A stretch of 64,000 nt of DNA from positions 1 to 64,000 of the forward strand of contig ML978178.1 of assembly GCA_010015745.1 (NCBI GenBank), given 5' to 3'. Of this stretch, positions 44,970-54,536 are shown piece after piece. The notes beneath the pieces are model-generated. The model was not told the origin of the DNA, ran no database searches, and worked only from the letters and a program-made list of their open reading frames with translations. Each line of letters starts with the position of its first letter. The stretch's first letter is position 1. A program made the position numbers and the translations under genes. The DNA is from Setomelanomma holmii (taxonomy: Eukaryota > Ascomycota > Dothideomycetes > Pleosporales > Phaeosphaeriaceae).

Positions 44970-45771
44970 ATGCGGTCCACAAGCTACAATGCCGTCCCAG
45001 CACCGCCCTATAGAGCCACCACCAAACGCGAGATCCCGAGTGACGCAGATGTTCCCCGAGCAAAGCGAAGACCATTTATAGTAGGTCGGGCGATTCCAGA
45101 CATTGTCGAATTGACTGGCGACGAAGATGTTCCACTCGAACGAGAGCCACAACAAGGCCAGACATCGATCTTCGAGCAGGCTCATGTGCCACAAGCTGAA
45201 GCATCCGATCAACGTCTTGATCCTGAACAGCTCTCAACAGATAAGGCGTGGCTAGTGAGGCAGAACGACGGCCTCAAGGAGCAGAACAAGAAGCTCAGAA
45301 AGATGGTCAAGAACAACGACAGGCACACGGAAGCCATGACGGAAGAACTTGATGCTTTGCGCAAGCACTTGAAGGTGCAAATGGACCTCATCACTCGCTA
45401 CGAGAGCGACGAAGAGGATATGAAAAAAACATGCACAAGAGCTCCTTGACAAGAAACGCAGCTTGGAAGAAGAGCTACGCAAGCGAGGCGAGGAGATCAT
45501 TCAGCTGTGGAGAGATGCTGGATCGCATGCCAGCCTGGCGAAAGGAAGAAAAGCCGCCGAGGAAGGCAAGCGCTTGCTTCTCACGCGAATTGGAGGCATG
45601 TTTGCGCATTGCCGCACTCTCCACGGCAAGAGTACAGCTCTGTTGACAAAGCTCACGGCCATGGCCAGGGCTGGCGGCTTCGGAAACCATGGTGGTCTGT
45701 ACCGCAAGGAGTTGGAAAGCCTTACGGGAGCTTCGCTGGAGGATCTTCCAGAGTACAAGGCCACCTTGTGA
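44970..45771 (+). CDS. Coiled-coil protein interrupted by a frameshift in an A7 run
   Basis: Two adjacent frames make one protein of about 266 residues. Frame one (44970-45449) encodes an N-terminal part with an acidic VELTGDEDVPLE patch and a coiled coil (AWLVRQNDGLKEQNKKLRKM and onward). At the seven-A run 45422-45428 the reading must skip one A to continue as KHAQELLDKKRSLEEELRKR, then a conserved-looking C-terminal segment ending ...DLPEYKATL at 45771. Six A's would restore the frame. It may be a sequencing or assembly error in the homopolymer or a genuine disabling insertion. No known family is recognised. Confidence 0.6.
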
Positions 45772-46982
45772 GCCATGGAGGCCCTGGAACCAGTCGTACT
45801 CCCGCTCAAGTCACCTGCGCTGGCATGTGCAGGAGCGATGCTCAGAAGTGTCTCCATTCCGCGGAGAAAATCCTGAGACAGTGGGGCGTGTCGGAGGTGT
45901 AGAGACAGACGTGTAGCAGTACGTCAGCTGTGATCCTTCATAATATGTCAACACGTTCTCCACCCAAAGGTCCAATCTCAAGTCTTCTGCTTCTTCCTTC
46001 GTTCCGTTCCATGTGTTTATCTCGGCATCGAGAGGCTAGCGGTGCATGCGATGAGCATCGTGTAGTCGCGGCGCGGCGCAGTACTGTGCAAGGGTCTTGT
46101 AGGCCTAGAAACTCATCTTTCGAAGAAGCGGATTCTCAAGGGGTTGTCGTGTGTTTCCCTTCGGAGACATACCTGGAAAAGTTGAGTATGGGCATCCATG
46201 GCTGTAGCTGCGAGCCGGCATGTGCTTTGGCATGGTTTACGGCAAGCCAACATACTCCCCCACGTGGAAGCAAGCAATTCTACCTCTTCTCGAGGACCGT
46301 GTCCTGTACTGGCTATATGAACCTGGCTCAGGTGGGGGTGGAAGCCGTCGACGAGGTGGTGTTGTCGTCGCGAGCTTGGCCTTGCCGCCCGTATGCTTAG
46401 TCTGCCGTATACAGATTGTCGCCCACCAAAGCTTGCCTTCCGCACCACCACCCACCCCGCCCAAGCTCTCTCGAGCATTGGCCTTTGAACCCGTCTAGCT
46501 CCTCGGGAGGTAAGCACGGAAGTTAGCAGAAGACGTCAGACAATCTTTGTTGCCGCACACTTAATACTGGCCAGTTGAGGAACCAGCTGTTGCGACCCAA
46601 GCGCTACAGGCAAGGTATGTCCACGATGCATTTGTTGTATACTTCTCTTTCATTGGCAGCTTGTATAAACATGGTCCGGATGTCGAAGTCGACAATGCAC
46701 CTGCTTGGAACAACAGCTGCAGGAGCACTTCTGCCTTGATGGTGCGAGCCCGCGATTTGCGAAAGCTGCACGTGCCCTGCTATATTCTGCTGACCTTCCC
46801 TTACGACTTAGAACCTGATTCCGGAACTTCAAGGACGCAGTACCTCTCACGCCCACTTTCGGTCCTCCATAACTAGCCCCTCCTGCCGCGAACCCTGACA
46901 GAACGGCACAAGAGCGGCTTCTCGGAGCACGTGAACGCTTTCGTGTACGCCCACTCCTGTGAGAGGTCCTATTTAGATCATT
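45772..46982. other. Intergenic, no gene recognised
   Basis: 1.2 kb. Frames on both strands around 46113-46517 overlap each other and contain a Gly/Pro-rich low-complexity patch. None is called. Confidence 0.45.
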
Positions 46983-47459
46983 ATGGCGTCTCCTGGCGAC
47001 TCACACAAGCTACCGCCTGATCATGATGATGAGGACGCGAACAACGATGAAGATTGGGACAACTGGGATTTTGGTGGAGCACAAGCTACTAGAGACACTT
47101 CTTGTAAAACCTATTGGGCAGACATCGGACATGCAGAGCTCCACAGAATATTCCTGCCGGATGATCTTCAGTCTTACCGGAGACCAGCCTGCGTTCACCC
47201 TTTCGAGAACGGGGAAATGCTCGACGAGTGGGGCAAACCTGCCAAGCTCTGTAGGGAGTGCGAAAGGCGACTGAGACTCATGCGAGTATGGCCTTCCCTT
47301 TTTGTGTTGGTAGGACGCTCATTTATTGGCAGAATAACCTCATACCCACGAGATGACATGGACGCGTTTCAACGATCTCGTGTAAGGACTTGTGTTCTAC
47401 GCTTTGTTGATGAAGCTGACATCGCTAAAGATGCCGTCTGCCGATTCGAGACATTCTGA
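46983..47459 (+). CDS. Small acidic protein with one C-x-H-x-F...C-x2-C module
   Basis: 158 aa if unspliced. The N-terminus is very acidic (HDDEDANNDEDWDNWDF). Residues 55-100 carry the module: FLPDDLQSYRR, C-V-H-P-F-E-N-G-E-M-L, then C-R-E-C-E-R-R. The same arrangement occurs twice in the next gene. Cys/His spacing suggests a single-zinc site. A possible 47-bp intron (47286-47332, GTATGG...CAG) would shorten the protein to 108 aa ending at 47356 and remove the overlap with the next gene. I cannot decide between the two models. Function unknown. Confidence 0.55.
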   Translation: MASPGDSHKLPPDHDDEDANNDEDWDNWDFGGAQATRDTSCKTYWADIGHAELHRIFLPDDLQSYRRPACVHPFENGEMLDEWGKPAKLCRECERRLRLMRVWPSLFVLVGRSFIGRITSYPRDDMDAFQRSRVRTCVLRFVDEADIAKDAVCRFETF

Positions 47460-48876
47460 GCACGATGCCACACTTCTGGCGAGCTCTCATCAGCGCGCCA
47501 GGGATTTACCACCAGCTGCTACAAGGCCTCGCCCAGTGACTTCTTATGGCGGTACCGAGGATGACCTAGTAAGCTTTGCCAACATTATTTATATGCGCAT
47601 AGCCTAATCCGATCTCGTCCGGGATCCACTAGATACTTTTGTTTCCGGCCCCATACCTCCTCGCCGGAGACACAGATCTGGGAGTCCTCTGGTATTGAGT
47701 AGGCCTCCACGTCGCAGAACCAGATCTAGAAGTCCTCTATCATTGCATAGCCCTCCATATCGGAGTTTCCGATCTAGAAGTCCTCCAGTATCACATATTT
47801 TCTTAGGTCGTCATCTATTTCACCAGGAAGAGGATTTAGGCTCGTCGGCAGATTTGTTCGGGAGTCTACCATGGTCACTCGGTGTTGATGATGAGAACGC
47901 AGACAATGCTTCGGTTGATGAGCAGTTTTTACTTTACGGTATGGAGCTCTCACTTCAAGACCACCCAGGGAGCAACGCACCTAGCAACGACACTGTTTCC
48001 ATGATGGAGAATGACGATGTGGACCAACAGAATAATGGAGGAATCGAGTTGGATGATCCGCCAAGCCACGAGCAAGGTCCATCGAGCAATGACGAAGAAA
48101 CCTCACCAAGCGACGGCCCTGATCACTCCAGCCACAAGCCCTGCCGGGCGACAACCCCAGACGGATCGAGCATGAGAATCTTGCTTTCGCCTCACATTGG
48201 TGACTACAGGAACAGAAAGTGCCGTCATGAATTCGTTGATGGCAAGAAGCTGAAGTCTGCGACTGAGCCGATCGAGACCTTCCGAACCTGCGAGCCTTGT
48301 AGAGAGAAAGCGAGGAACAGTAAAGCGAAAGCAAAGGAGCAGAATCGAGCCAACGATGTTTCCACTTCTCCATTCACTCAAGCAAGTCGCCATCCCGAGG
48401 TGAGGTACCCGACTCCCGACAATGCAGCGAGGAATACTACAGGTGATGCGAACAGGTTCTTAAGGAACAACAACAACAATGACAACTTGCAGCTGAAACG
48501 CTATCGTGCGCTCACCCGCGACGGGAAATCAACGACAATTACGCTACCACAAGACCCTAATGCTTATAGGAGTACACAGGCACATGGTGGTTGTAAGCAT
48601 GAGTTTGTAGATGGCGAGATGTTGAAGAAAGGAGGCGGCCCACGAACGGCTTGCGAGCCGTGTATCAAGAGGCAGTCCGAAAGCAATTCCAAATGGCTGA
48701 ACAAGAAACTAGCGAAGGACGAAAAAAACCGTCCCTCTGCAGGGGTTACACAGCCTGGTGGTCCTAGTAGTATCGGCTCCACGATTCGTAACGAAGATGA
48801 CCATCAGGTTGAGTCTCAACAACCTAGAGATTGGGCCGCTCAGCTTGACAGTCAATACTCACGAACCCCACCGTAA
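47431..48876 (+). CDS. Protein with RS-like repeats and two C-x-H-x-F...C-x2-C modules
   Basis: Proposed exons are 47431-47551 and 47633-48876 (81-bp intron, GTACCG...TAG), giving 454 aa. This model is tentative; the first ATG inside the long frame is at 47941. Three 48-bp direct repeats encode RSRSPL-type units. An acidic, disordered middle follows, then two copies of a module: YRNRKCRHEFVDGKKL...CEPCREK (about 48214-48309) and GGCKHEFVDGEML...CEPCIKR (about 48589-48672). A Gln/Asn-rich linker separates them. The module matches the one in the preceding gene. The frame continues beyond the TAA at 48874 (see next entry). No known domain is recognised; nuclear and zinc-binding are guesses. Confidence 0.5.
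47673..47816 (+). repeat. 48-bp direct repeat, three units
   Basis: Units begin at 47673, 47721 and 47769, each starting CAGATCT or CCGATCT and encoding RSxSPLxLxxPPxR-type sequence; the third diverges towards its end. The exact 48-bp period keeps frame, supporting its coding status. Confidence 0.8.
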
Positions 48877-49293
48877 GGACCGCCTACCCCAGCCTTTGCG
48901 CAGCATCCTGTATCCGCTCAGGATGAGCCTCTGTTTCCCATCCCCACCTCCCTATTCGATCGTACAAGCAATCACTACATGGTTCGCAGGGAACGTGGAG
49001 ACCAGCCACAGCCTTTGAGTATGGAAGAAACAAGGGAGGCCATGAGGCGCAGGAGGATAGCTATCCAAAATGAGAACTTTGAGCGTTCACTTGAATGGTG
49101 GATCTGGAACTTATACTCCTTCAAGAGGTAGTATAACACCCAAGGGCTGAGAATGGACATGCAAGGAGAAAGGGTGATCATAAGGTACTCCGGTCATAAT
49201 AGACTTGACTGCCCTCAATGTGATTGCCTGAATCCTATTAGACGAATCACACCATGGTGGTATGACTCACTCCTTCGCTGCTTAGAGTCGTAA
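48877..49293 (+). pseudogene. In-frame C-terminal continuation after TAA and a second TAG
   Basis: After the TAA at 48874-48876 the same frame stays open for 84 codons to a TAG at 49129-49131, then 53 more codons to a TAA at 49291-49293. The translated sequence is protein-like (PAFAQHPVSAQDEPLFPIP, SLEWWIWNLYSFKR, YSGHNRLDCPQCDCLNPI) and ends in a CPQCDC cluster. Both internal stops are one C-to-T change from Gln in CpA context (CAA, CAG). This suggests the gene once encoded a protein ending at 49293. Confidence 0.5.
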
Positions 49294-50002
49294 TCAAGAA
49301 CGATTCTGTGTACAATACAGCTGCGAAAGCAGGATAAATAATGAAAAGCTCAAGATGATTGCAGATGTTTCATTATGCATCGGCGTTGACTAGCCAGAGC
49401 AGTTTTAATAAATGGCTGACATGCAAAAGGGCTGCAAATCTAATTGTGGCATGCCATAGGTCCAATCACCACGAATGGGATGCCAGCAATTGAGTATCAC
49501 GCAGTGCAGGACGCACGTAAATTTCGCTTTGGTATGTACCACAAATTCAAATCAATCCAGATCCCAAACCAAAGAGGACTTTTAGCAAGGTCGCGCCAAA
49601 GCAGCAATGCTTTCGGTGGGTTCACGGTATGTACAGACGGATAATGGGCGGTAGTGTCACCTTAAAATGCTCACCAGTCCGAGTGCAAAGAGTCAACTAC
49701 TAATGTGGTCAGAGCTCCGAAGAAGTAACCTGTCATACTGTGTATGAGTGGTCGTGGTCTATGCATCTCGCCTTCCTGCTTCACATGTATGGTACATCGC
49801 GGAAAATTTACATATGGCAAGATACTTTGCGTCACGTTGAAGGTACTTCCATCGGGCGGATACATATCTGTGATCTATTGGAACGGCGTATCGACAATGC
49901 TTCGCCGTACTTCATGCCCGAGTAGAAGCCCTCCAACTCCTACGTGTACAGCAACTACACTTCCCTGCCTAGCTGGAAATTACCATCCTGAAAACTCAAA
50001 GT
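49294..50002. other. Intergenic, no gene recognised
   Basis: 709 bp of AT-rich sequence with only short overlapping frames (49444-49644, 49740-50049). Confidence 0.45.
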
Positions 50003-50767
50003 ATGGCTACTTACGAGGTCGACCACTCGTGCCTAAGCGACGGGCCTGATTATTTTGGTAAACAGCAAACAGACGGGGACCCTTGGATCGACCATGAAGA
50101 AGAGTATGATGGCGAAGTCCAAGACGAGGAAGGAATCGGAAACCAAGATGGCAACGAGATTGAACACGAAGACTTTGGAGACCTGGAACAACAAGATGAC
50201 GAAGAGATGGGAGGGCAAGATGAGGAGGTGGAATACCAAGATGACGAAGACGTGGAGTACCAAGACGATGAAGACGTGGAATACCAGGACGATGAAGAGG
50301 TTGAGGAGGTCATTGATGAAGGCGAGATCAGCTCGGATTCCGAGTCCAATGCTCATTCACAGTCAGAATCAAGTAGTGATGATTCCGAACAGATTGAGGA
50401 GAATGACCGGCCAGAAGATGACGAGGTCGAGCCGAACGAAGAGGAAGAGGAAGTCGCCGAAAACTCCGACCACGAACCAACTATCGTGACCATCAACAAT
50501 ATCATCTACCAACCGACCAACAACTACGCCCACAATGAGACGCATGATGATCGTGTATACTCATATGCCGAAGAGAACTATGCATCGTACGAGTCGCATG
50601 CAAACTATGTCGATACCCATGCACGCGAGACACACACTGGTACATCACCACACTCGACGCACCGTGACGCCTCACAGCACCTGCGCCACAGGAACGCGTG
50701 GTCTGAACAACAGCGTCACGATAAGTCAATCCATGGAGCACACAAAAGGTCAGCCAGCAGGCGTTAG
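50003..50767 (+). CDS. Highly acidic low-complexity protein
   Basis: 254 aa from ATG 50003. Residues 25-155 are dominated by Glu/Asp, including three 24-bp repeats encoding DVEYQDDE (50225-50296). The C-terminal third is Asn/His/Tyr-rich (NNYAHNETHDDRVYSYAEEN, then HARETHTGTSPHSTHRDASQ). No globular domain is seen. After the stop, protein-like His-rich sequence continues in other frames up to 52128, so this may be the 5' part of a larger broken or spliced gene. Function unknown. Confidence 0.5.
   Translation: MATYEVDHSCLSDGPDYFGKQQTDGDPWIDHEEEYDGEVQDEEGIGNQDGNEIEHEDFGDLEQQDDEEMGGQDEEVEYQDDEDVEYQDDEDVEYQDDEEVEEVIDEGEISSDSESNAHSQSESSSDDSEQIEENDRPEDDEVEPNEEEEEVAENSDHEPTIVTINNIIYQPTNNYAHNETHDDRVYSYAEENYASYESHANYVDTHARETHTGTSPHSTHRDASQHLRHRNAWSEQQRHDKSIHGAHKRSASRR
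50225..50296 (+). repeat. 24-bp tandem repeat, three units (DVEYQDDE)
   Basis: Three consecutive 24-bp units (50225, 50249, 50273) encode E/D-V-E-Y-Q-D-D-E with mainly synonymous differences, indicating in-frame duplication under coding constraint. Confidence 0.85.
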
Positions 50768-50952
50768 ACAACTCCATGGGCCAGCACATGAATGCCACTC
50801 AAGTCGCCCTCAAGCCCAGCGAACTTTAGGCCATACTCAGTCCAAGAAATATTCTCGTGATCATGGTAATGTCGTTGCAGCGCACGACCAGCATCCCAAT
50901 CACCATCTCGCGAAAACTTCCGAAGGAATAACGCCAAAGCCTAGCCCTCACC

Positions 50953-52128
50953 ATGCTTCTACAGGAACAGAGTCTCATCAGACAAAGTCAACGCCTGGCC
51001 ATGCTGAAGTCGGCCATAGAGTTGAGCACGCTCAGTCGTCCCATCCGAGCAGACTCCAATCGGACAAGCGCATCGCGAACAATGCGACGGCGAGAACCAC
51101 TGAGACAGCGGAAAAAAGAGAACAGCTCGTCGACGGGTAGCGGCTTTTTCTCTAATTTTTTCGGCTCTTCTCACAAGCACACTCAACCCGGGCTTGATGG
51201 ACATGCTCAGTTTACACCGACTTCAAACAACACTGCACCAAGTCAGAAGCTGCACCATATCCACAATCCCCATCCTGACCACACCATTGAGACATTTGGT
51301 CTTCACTCAGCCGCCAACACTCATCATCGTACAACTGCACAGCCCAGCAAGTCGACGCCTGCTCCCACCACACACCTCTTCCGCGCCAATACACATGCGC
51401 AGCAGCAGATCAACAAGGCGCATATAGGACCTCAACCACATTTCGTCACATCGAAGCCTCACATCGATCTCGCTCTCAAAGCAACAAACCCGCTACCACC
51501 ACCAAAACAGACCAAAATAGGCGGTCAGCATCCAACCTTACATGCGCCTAATTCTTCAGTCCGCCAACCCGTTGCTTCAATGGTTGCCAAACATCCGCCA
51601 TCTCTCACTGCTGGCAAGGCCACGCCTCCTAGTTCAGTGGCCAAACATCCGCAGACCATTGCTACTCACAAGCCTACCTCGATCGACTCAGCGGCCAAAC
51701 AGCACTTGTCGCTTTTCCACCATCGCGAACACCATGCCTCTCTCTCCACTTTGATTGGGCATCATCTTTCTTTGCTCCACGCGCATCCAAAAACTCAACC
51801 TCAACCTCATCACCCTACGCATCCCACTTCCTTTTTGCCTCATCGGCCCACACCCACTCTTACGCACGCTCCTCGTTCCCTCCCTCATCCCAATACCCAA
51901 CCCCCACTTCGTCCCCAACCTATCCCTCCTCTCCTCGACACCCTTCTCGACACCCTTCTCAACACCCCTCCCAAGCTCGACAAGCACGGTGTCGCAATGT
52001 ATACCGTTAGTATCACAAACTTAGCCAAGGGGCCGGCGAAGATGCGCAAGAAGGGTATGAAGATGCACGGACGAAGGAAGAGGAAGGATGGGGCTGTGGT
52101 TGGGGTTTGGTGGGGGGTAAAGAAGTGA
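50953..52128 (+). CDS. His/Pro/Thr-rich low-complexity protein (probably part of a larger locus)
   Basis: 391 aa as an open frame, though the first 50 residues may not be the real start. Between about 50750 and 51137 the neighbouring frame is the more protein-like one (HASTGTESHQTKSTPGHAEV). From about 51100 this frame takes over (NSSSTGSGFFSNFFGSSHKH). The body is His/Pro/Thr-rich with repeated AKHPPS/AKHPQT motifs and a 12-bp repeat encoding LLDT near 51940. The end is strongly basic (KMRKKGMKMHGRRKRKDG). No domain is seen. Together with 50003-50767 it looks like one gene with unresolved introns or frameshifts. Confidence 0.45.
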   Translation: MLLQEQSLIRQSQRLAMLKSAIELSTLSRPIRADSNRTSASRTMRRREPLRQRKKENSSSTGSGFFSNFFGSSHKHTQPGLDGHAQFTPTSNNTAPSQKLHHIHNPHPDHTIETFGLHSAANTHHRTTAQPSKSTPAPTTHLFRANTHAQQQINKAHIGPQPHFVTSKPHIDLALKATNPLPPPKQTKIGGQHPTLHAPNSSVRQPVASMVAKHPPSLTAGKATPPSSVAKHPQTIATHKPTSIDSAAKQHLSLFHHREHHASLSTLIGHHLSLLHAHPKTQPQPHHPTHPTSFLPHRPTPTLTHAPRSLPHPNTQPPLRPQPIPPLLDTLLDTLLNTPPKLDKHGVAMYTVSITNLAKGPAKMRKKGMKMHGRRKRKDGAVVGVWWGVKK

Positions 52129-52656
52129 GGTAGGAGAGACAAGGTCTGATGCGAGTGCGGAAGAGAGATATCGGGAAGAGGGGAGGATGGTAGAAGCGTT
52201 GAGGTTGATTTCTTTTCCTGATTCCTTGGGTGGTATCTGCATGTCCTTACTTGCTGCGTACATGTTTTGTAATGCAAAGGCAAAGTCAATGAAACCCTAA
52301 TGAAGATTTGTTTGCTGTTTCCGGGATCTTATAGGGCATCTTCGTCTGCCTGTCTAGCTGGAGCCAACGGTTGAACGATGCTTCCGTTGATAGGAAGGCC
52401 TTTCTTCTCACCTAACGTGGACGCGTGCGTTTATGTGATGACAACAGTAGATTTTTCGCGAATCCCTCGACCTGTCCTTGACGCTGTCCATTTGAAGCCT
52501 CACTTGTTTGCGTCCCTTGAAGGTCTCAGCATCGTCCTCTCCATTCACTCGAGCGTATGGGCTGGCCTTGTTGACGCCCTCATCATCATGTCGCATCGTA
52601 GTCTGTTTCAGTATGTTCTACTCCTTCGACATTTCTGTTTGGGTGGCGTTCAAAGC
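52129..52656. other. Intergenic between convergent genes
   Basis: 528 bp. It contains a T-rich stretch and short frames only; probably the 3' regions of the two flanking genes. Confidence 0.45.
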
Positions 52657-53885
52657 TCAAGTTGTCGCTCTCACAGCTCGACCCACGCTTCCAGTCTCAA
52701 ATAGCTCGACGAGGCCAGCTCCCAAACACTCTTCCAGTATCCACTCGAAGCGCATACCGTAGAACTGCCTCCACTTCTTCGTTTTGCCGGGCAAGACGCC
52801 AGCGAACTCGCCTCTGGCTTTCTTCCTCTCCTCGCGCTCGCCATGCACGACCACGCCGCCATCCCATCTTTCGCGCAACATATCCATAGGCAACTCTTTG
52901 TGCTTGGTCTTCTTCAAGATGCCGAGAAGGTGATTACGCGCGTCCACCAAGAGCTTGATGTGCACTCCAGTGTTGGGCAGAGAAAAGTTGTAGTTTGACA
53001 GAGATGGACGGAAGGAGTTGAGTGAAGTCCCGCCATGCATATGCTGCGTCGCAGAAGTACCACCGATAGCATCGAGAGAGCCAGCGGCATGGCGAGAGCC
53101 GGAGGAAGATATCGAAGTCAGAGATGCGGCACCGGGTGAGGCAAAGTAGGAGAGGTGGGAAGAAGATGCCGAAGTTGATGTCAGTAGACCTACACCTATT
53201 AAGGTCGAGAGCTCAGCGGGTGTGAATGCTGTTCCTGGGATCGTGGTTGATGTTAGATGGGCGTCCATTGCGGTAACATACTTGTCTGCCAAAAGTCAGC
53301 ACTGGGTAGAGCGCTATTCGTCGTTTACGCACTTTTGAGGTCTTCTGTAAGTCCTTCATGGCTTCGCACACGCGTCTGCCACTCTCGTACACTTGCGATC
53401 CCATCACCTACTGCTGCTGCGCCAATGCCACGGTTTGGTATGGTCACCCTCCGTAAGATGCCGGCTCTTGACAATTCGGAGACTTCGCGTTCAATCATGG
53501 TAGAAGACTTGCCCAGCGCATCGACGTGTGCTATTGTCACGAAAGGCGGCATTTTCATGCGAAAGTTTAGAACTTCTGCAATCCTGACGGAGTTCATGCC
53601 AGCCTTCTCCGGCATATCGCTGAACATCCTATTCCGTATGTACTCCATGTACTGAGGCACATCGCGAAAGTTGAGGTCATCCGCGAGTGATACTATCACT
53701 CCTGTATCGTCGAGCTGCTCGTCATCATCATATTGTACTGATGTTTGCGACGCTAACGACCTCTTCCGTGGGCTTGCTGAAGAAGGAGTTGACGTTGACC
53801 GTTTCAGTCCTAGCGCCGCAGCTGCACTTGGTCTTCGAGACTTGGTGATGCGTGAAGACCGTGCCGGTGTAGCTTGGAAAGACAT
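52657..53885 (-). CDS. STK19 homologue (winged-helix nuclear protein)
   Basis: Exons 53885-53333 and 53285-52657 (47-bp intron, GTGCGT...CAG) give 393 aa. A basic Ser-rich N-terminus with KSRRPSAAAALGLKR is followed from about residue 70 by the conserved STK19 domain: DVPQYMEYIRNRMF, GMNSVRIAEVLNFRMKMPPF, TIAHVDALGKSSTMIEREVS, AGILRRVTIPNRG and, in exon 2, LLVDARNHLLGILKKTKHKE. Animal STK19 was named as a kinase but later work describes a tandem winged-helix DNA-binding protein in transcription-coupled repair; no kinase motifs are visible here. Exon 2 has a Ser-rich insert (residues about 215-265). It is divergent from DGAT2 across a 650-bp shared promoter region. Confidence 0.85.
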
Positions 53886-54536
53886 TGCAGGTCTTCCAAG
53901 CTGATTGATTCGGGCAGATTCTCGGCGGTGGATGATGGGGAGTGAAGAGAAGTCGCAATAGTGCGCCCTTCCCAGGCAGCAATGTCAGTCTGGCGGGAAG
54001 GGATGTCCCTGTTGGCAAGCTCGAGGCAGACGGAAGAGTCATGGCAGACAAAGGACGAACATGTCCTGACGCTGACGAATCAGCGAGTGGCAAAGGTACA
54101 AGACGTGGTGTTGAAGGGCTTTTGTAGCAAGCCTCGGCTTGGCATGCGCCACGGGCACTAACGCGATATCCACCTGGTATGCGGCAACCATGGGAAGATC
54201 AATATTGCACTCTTCCACTTCCAATTGACACGTTCCTGCCAGGACTCTTGCCCACATCTGAGGTGTGCCGAGCTGTGTGAAGTATAGTCGACCTCGCACC
54301 TATTGTTCTCCATGGCCATCGAGCTCCGTCCAACATTGGTGGATCGGCACGTGAACGAACTATGATGCGCAATGAGGCCCGCCGCGCCTTCCGGTTGAGC
54401 CACAAGCGACGTCATGCGCGAGGCAGCTAAAGAAAGCTCCAAACGCGCTATCCATCCAACAAAACCAGCCATGGCCTCATAGCCCGCCCGCATCGTCCTC
54501 CCCTACCATCCTCCCGCGCCCATTCCTATTGCCAGC
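53886..54536. promoter_or_regulatory. Divergent promoter region STK19 / DGAT2
   Basis: 651 bp between the two start codons, without a convincing gene. It presumably holds both promoters. Confidence 0.45.

Noticed and set aside
45415..45435. Programmed -1 ribosomal frameshift at the A-rich run
   Set aside because: The zero frame does not split the run as X-XXY-YYZ, and the continuation needs one base skipped (+1), so a classical -1 slippery site does not explain it.
51932..51970. 12-bp CTTCTCGACACC repeat as a regulatory array
   Set aside because: It lies in frame inside a low-complexity coding stretch (LLDT units) and needs no separate explanation.
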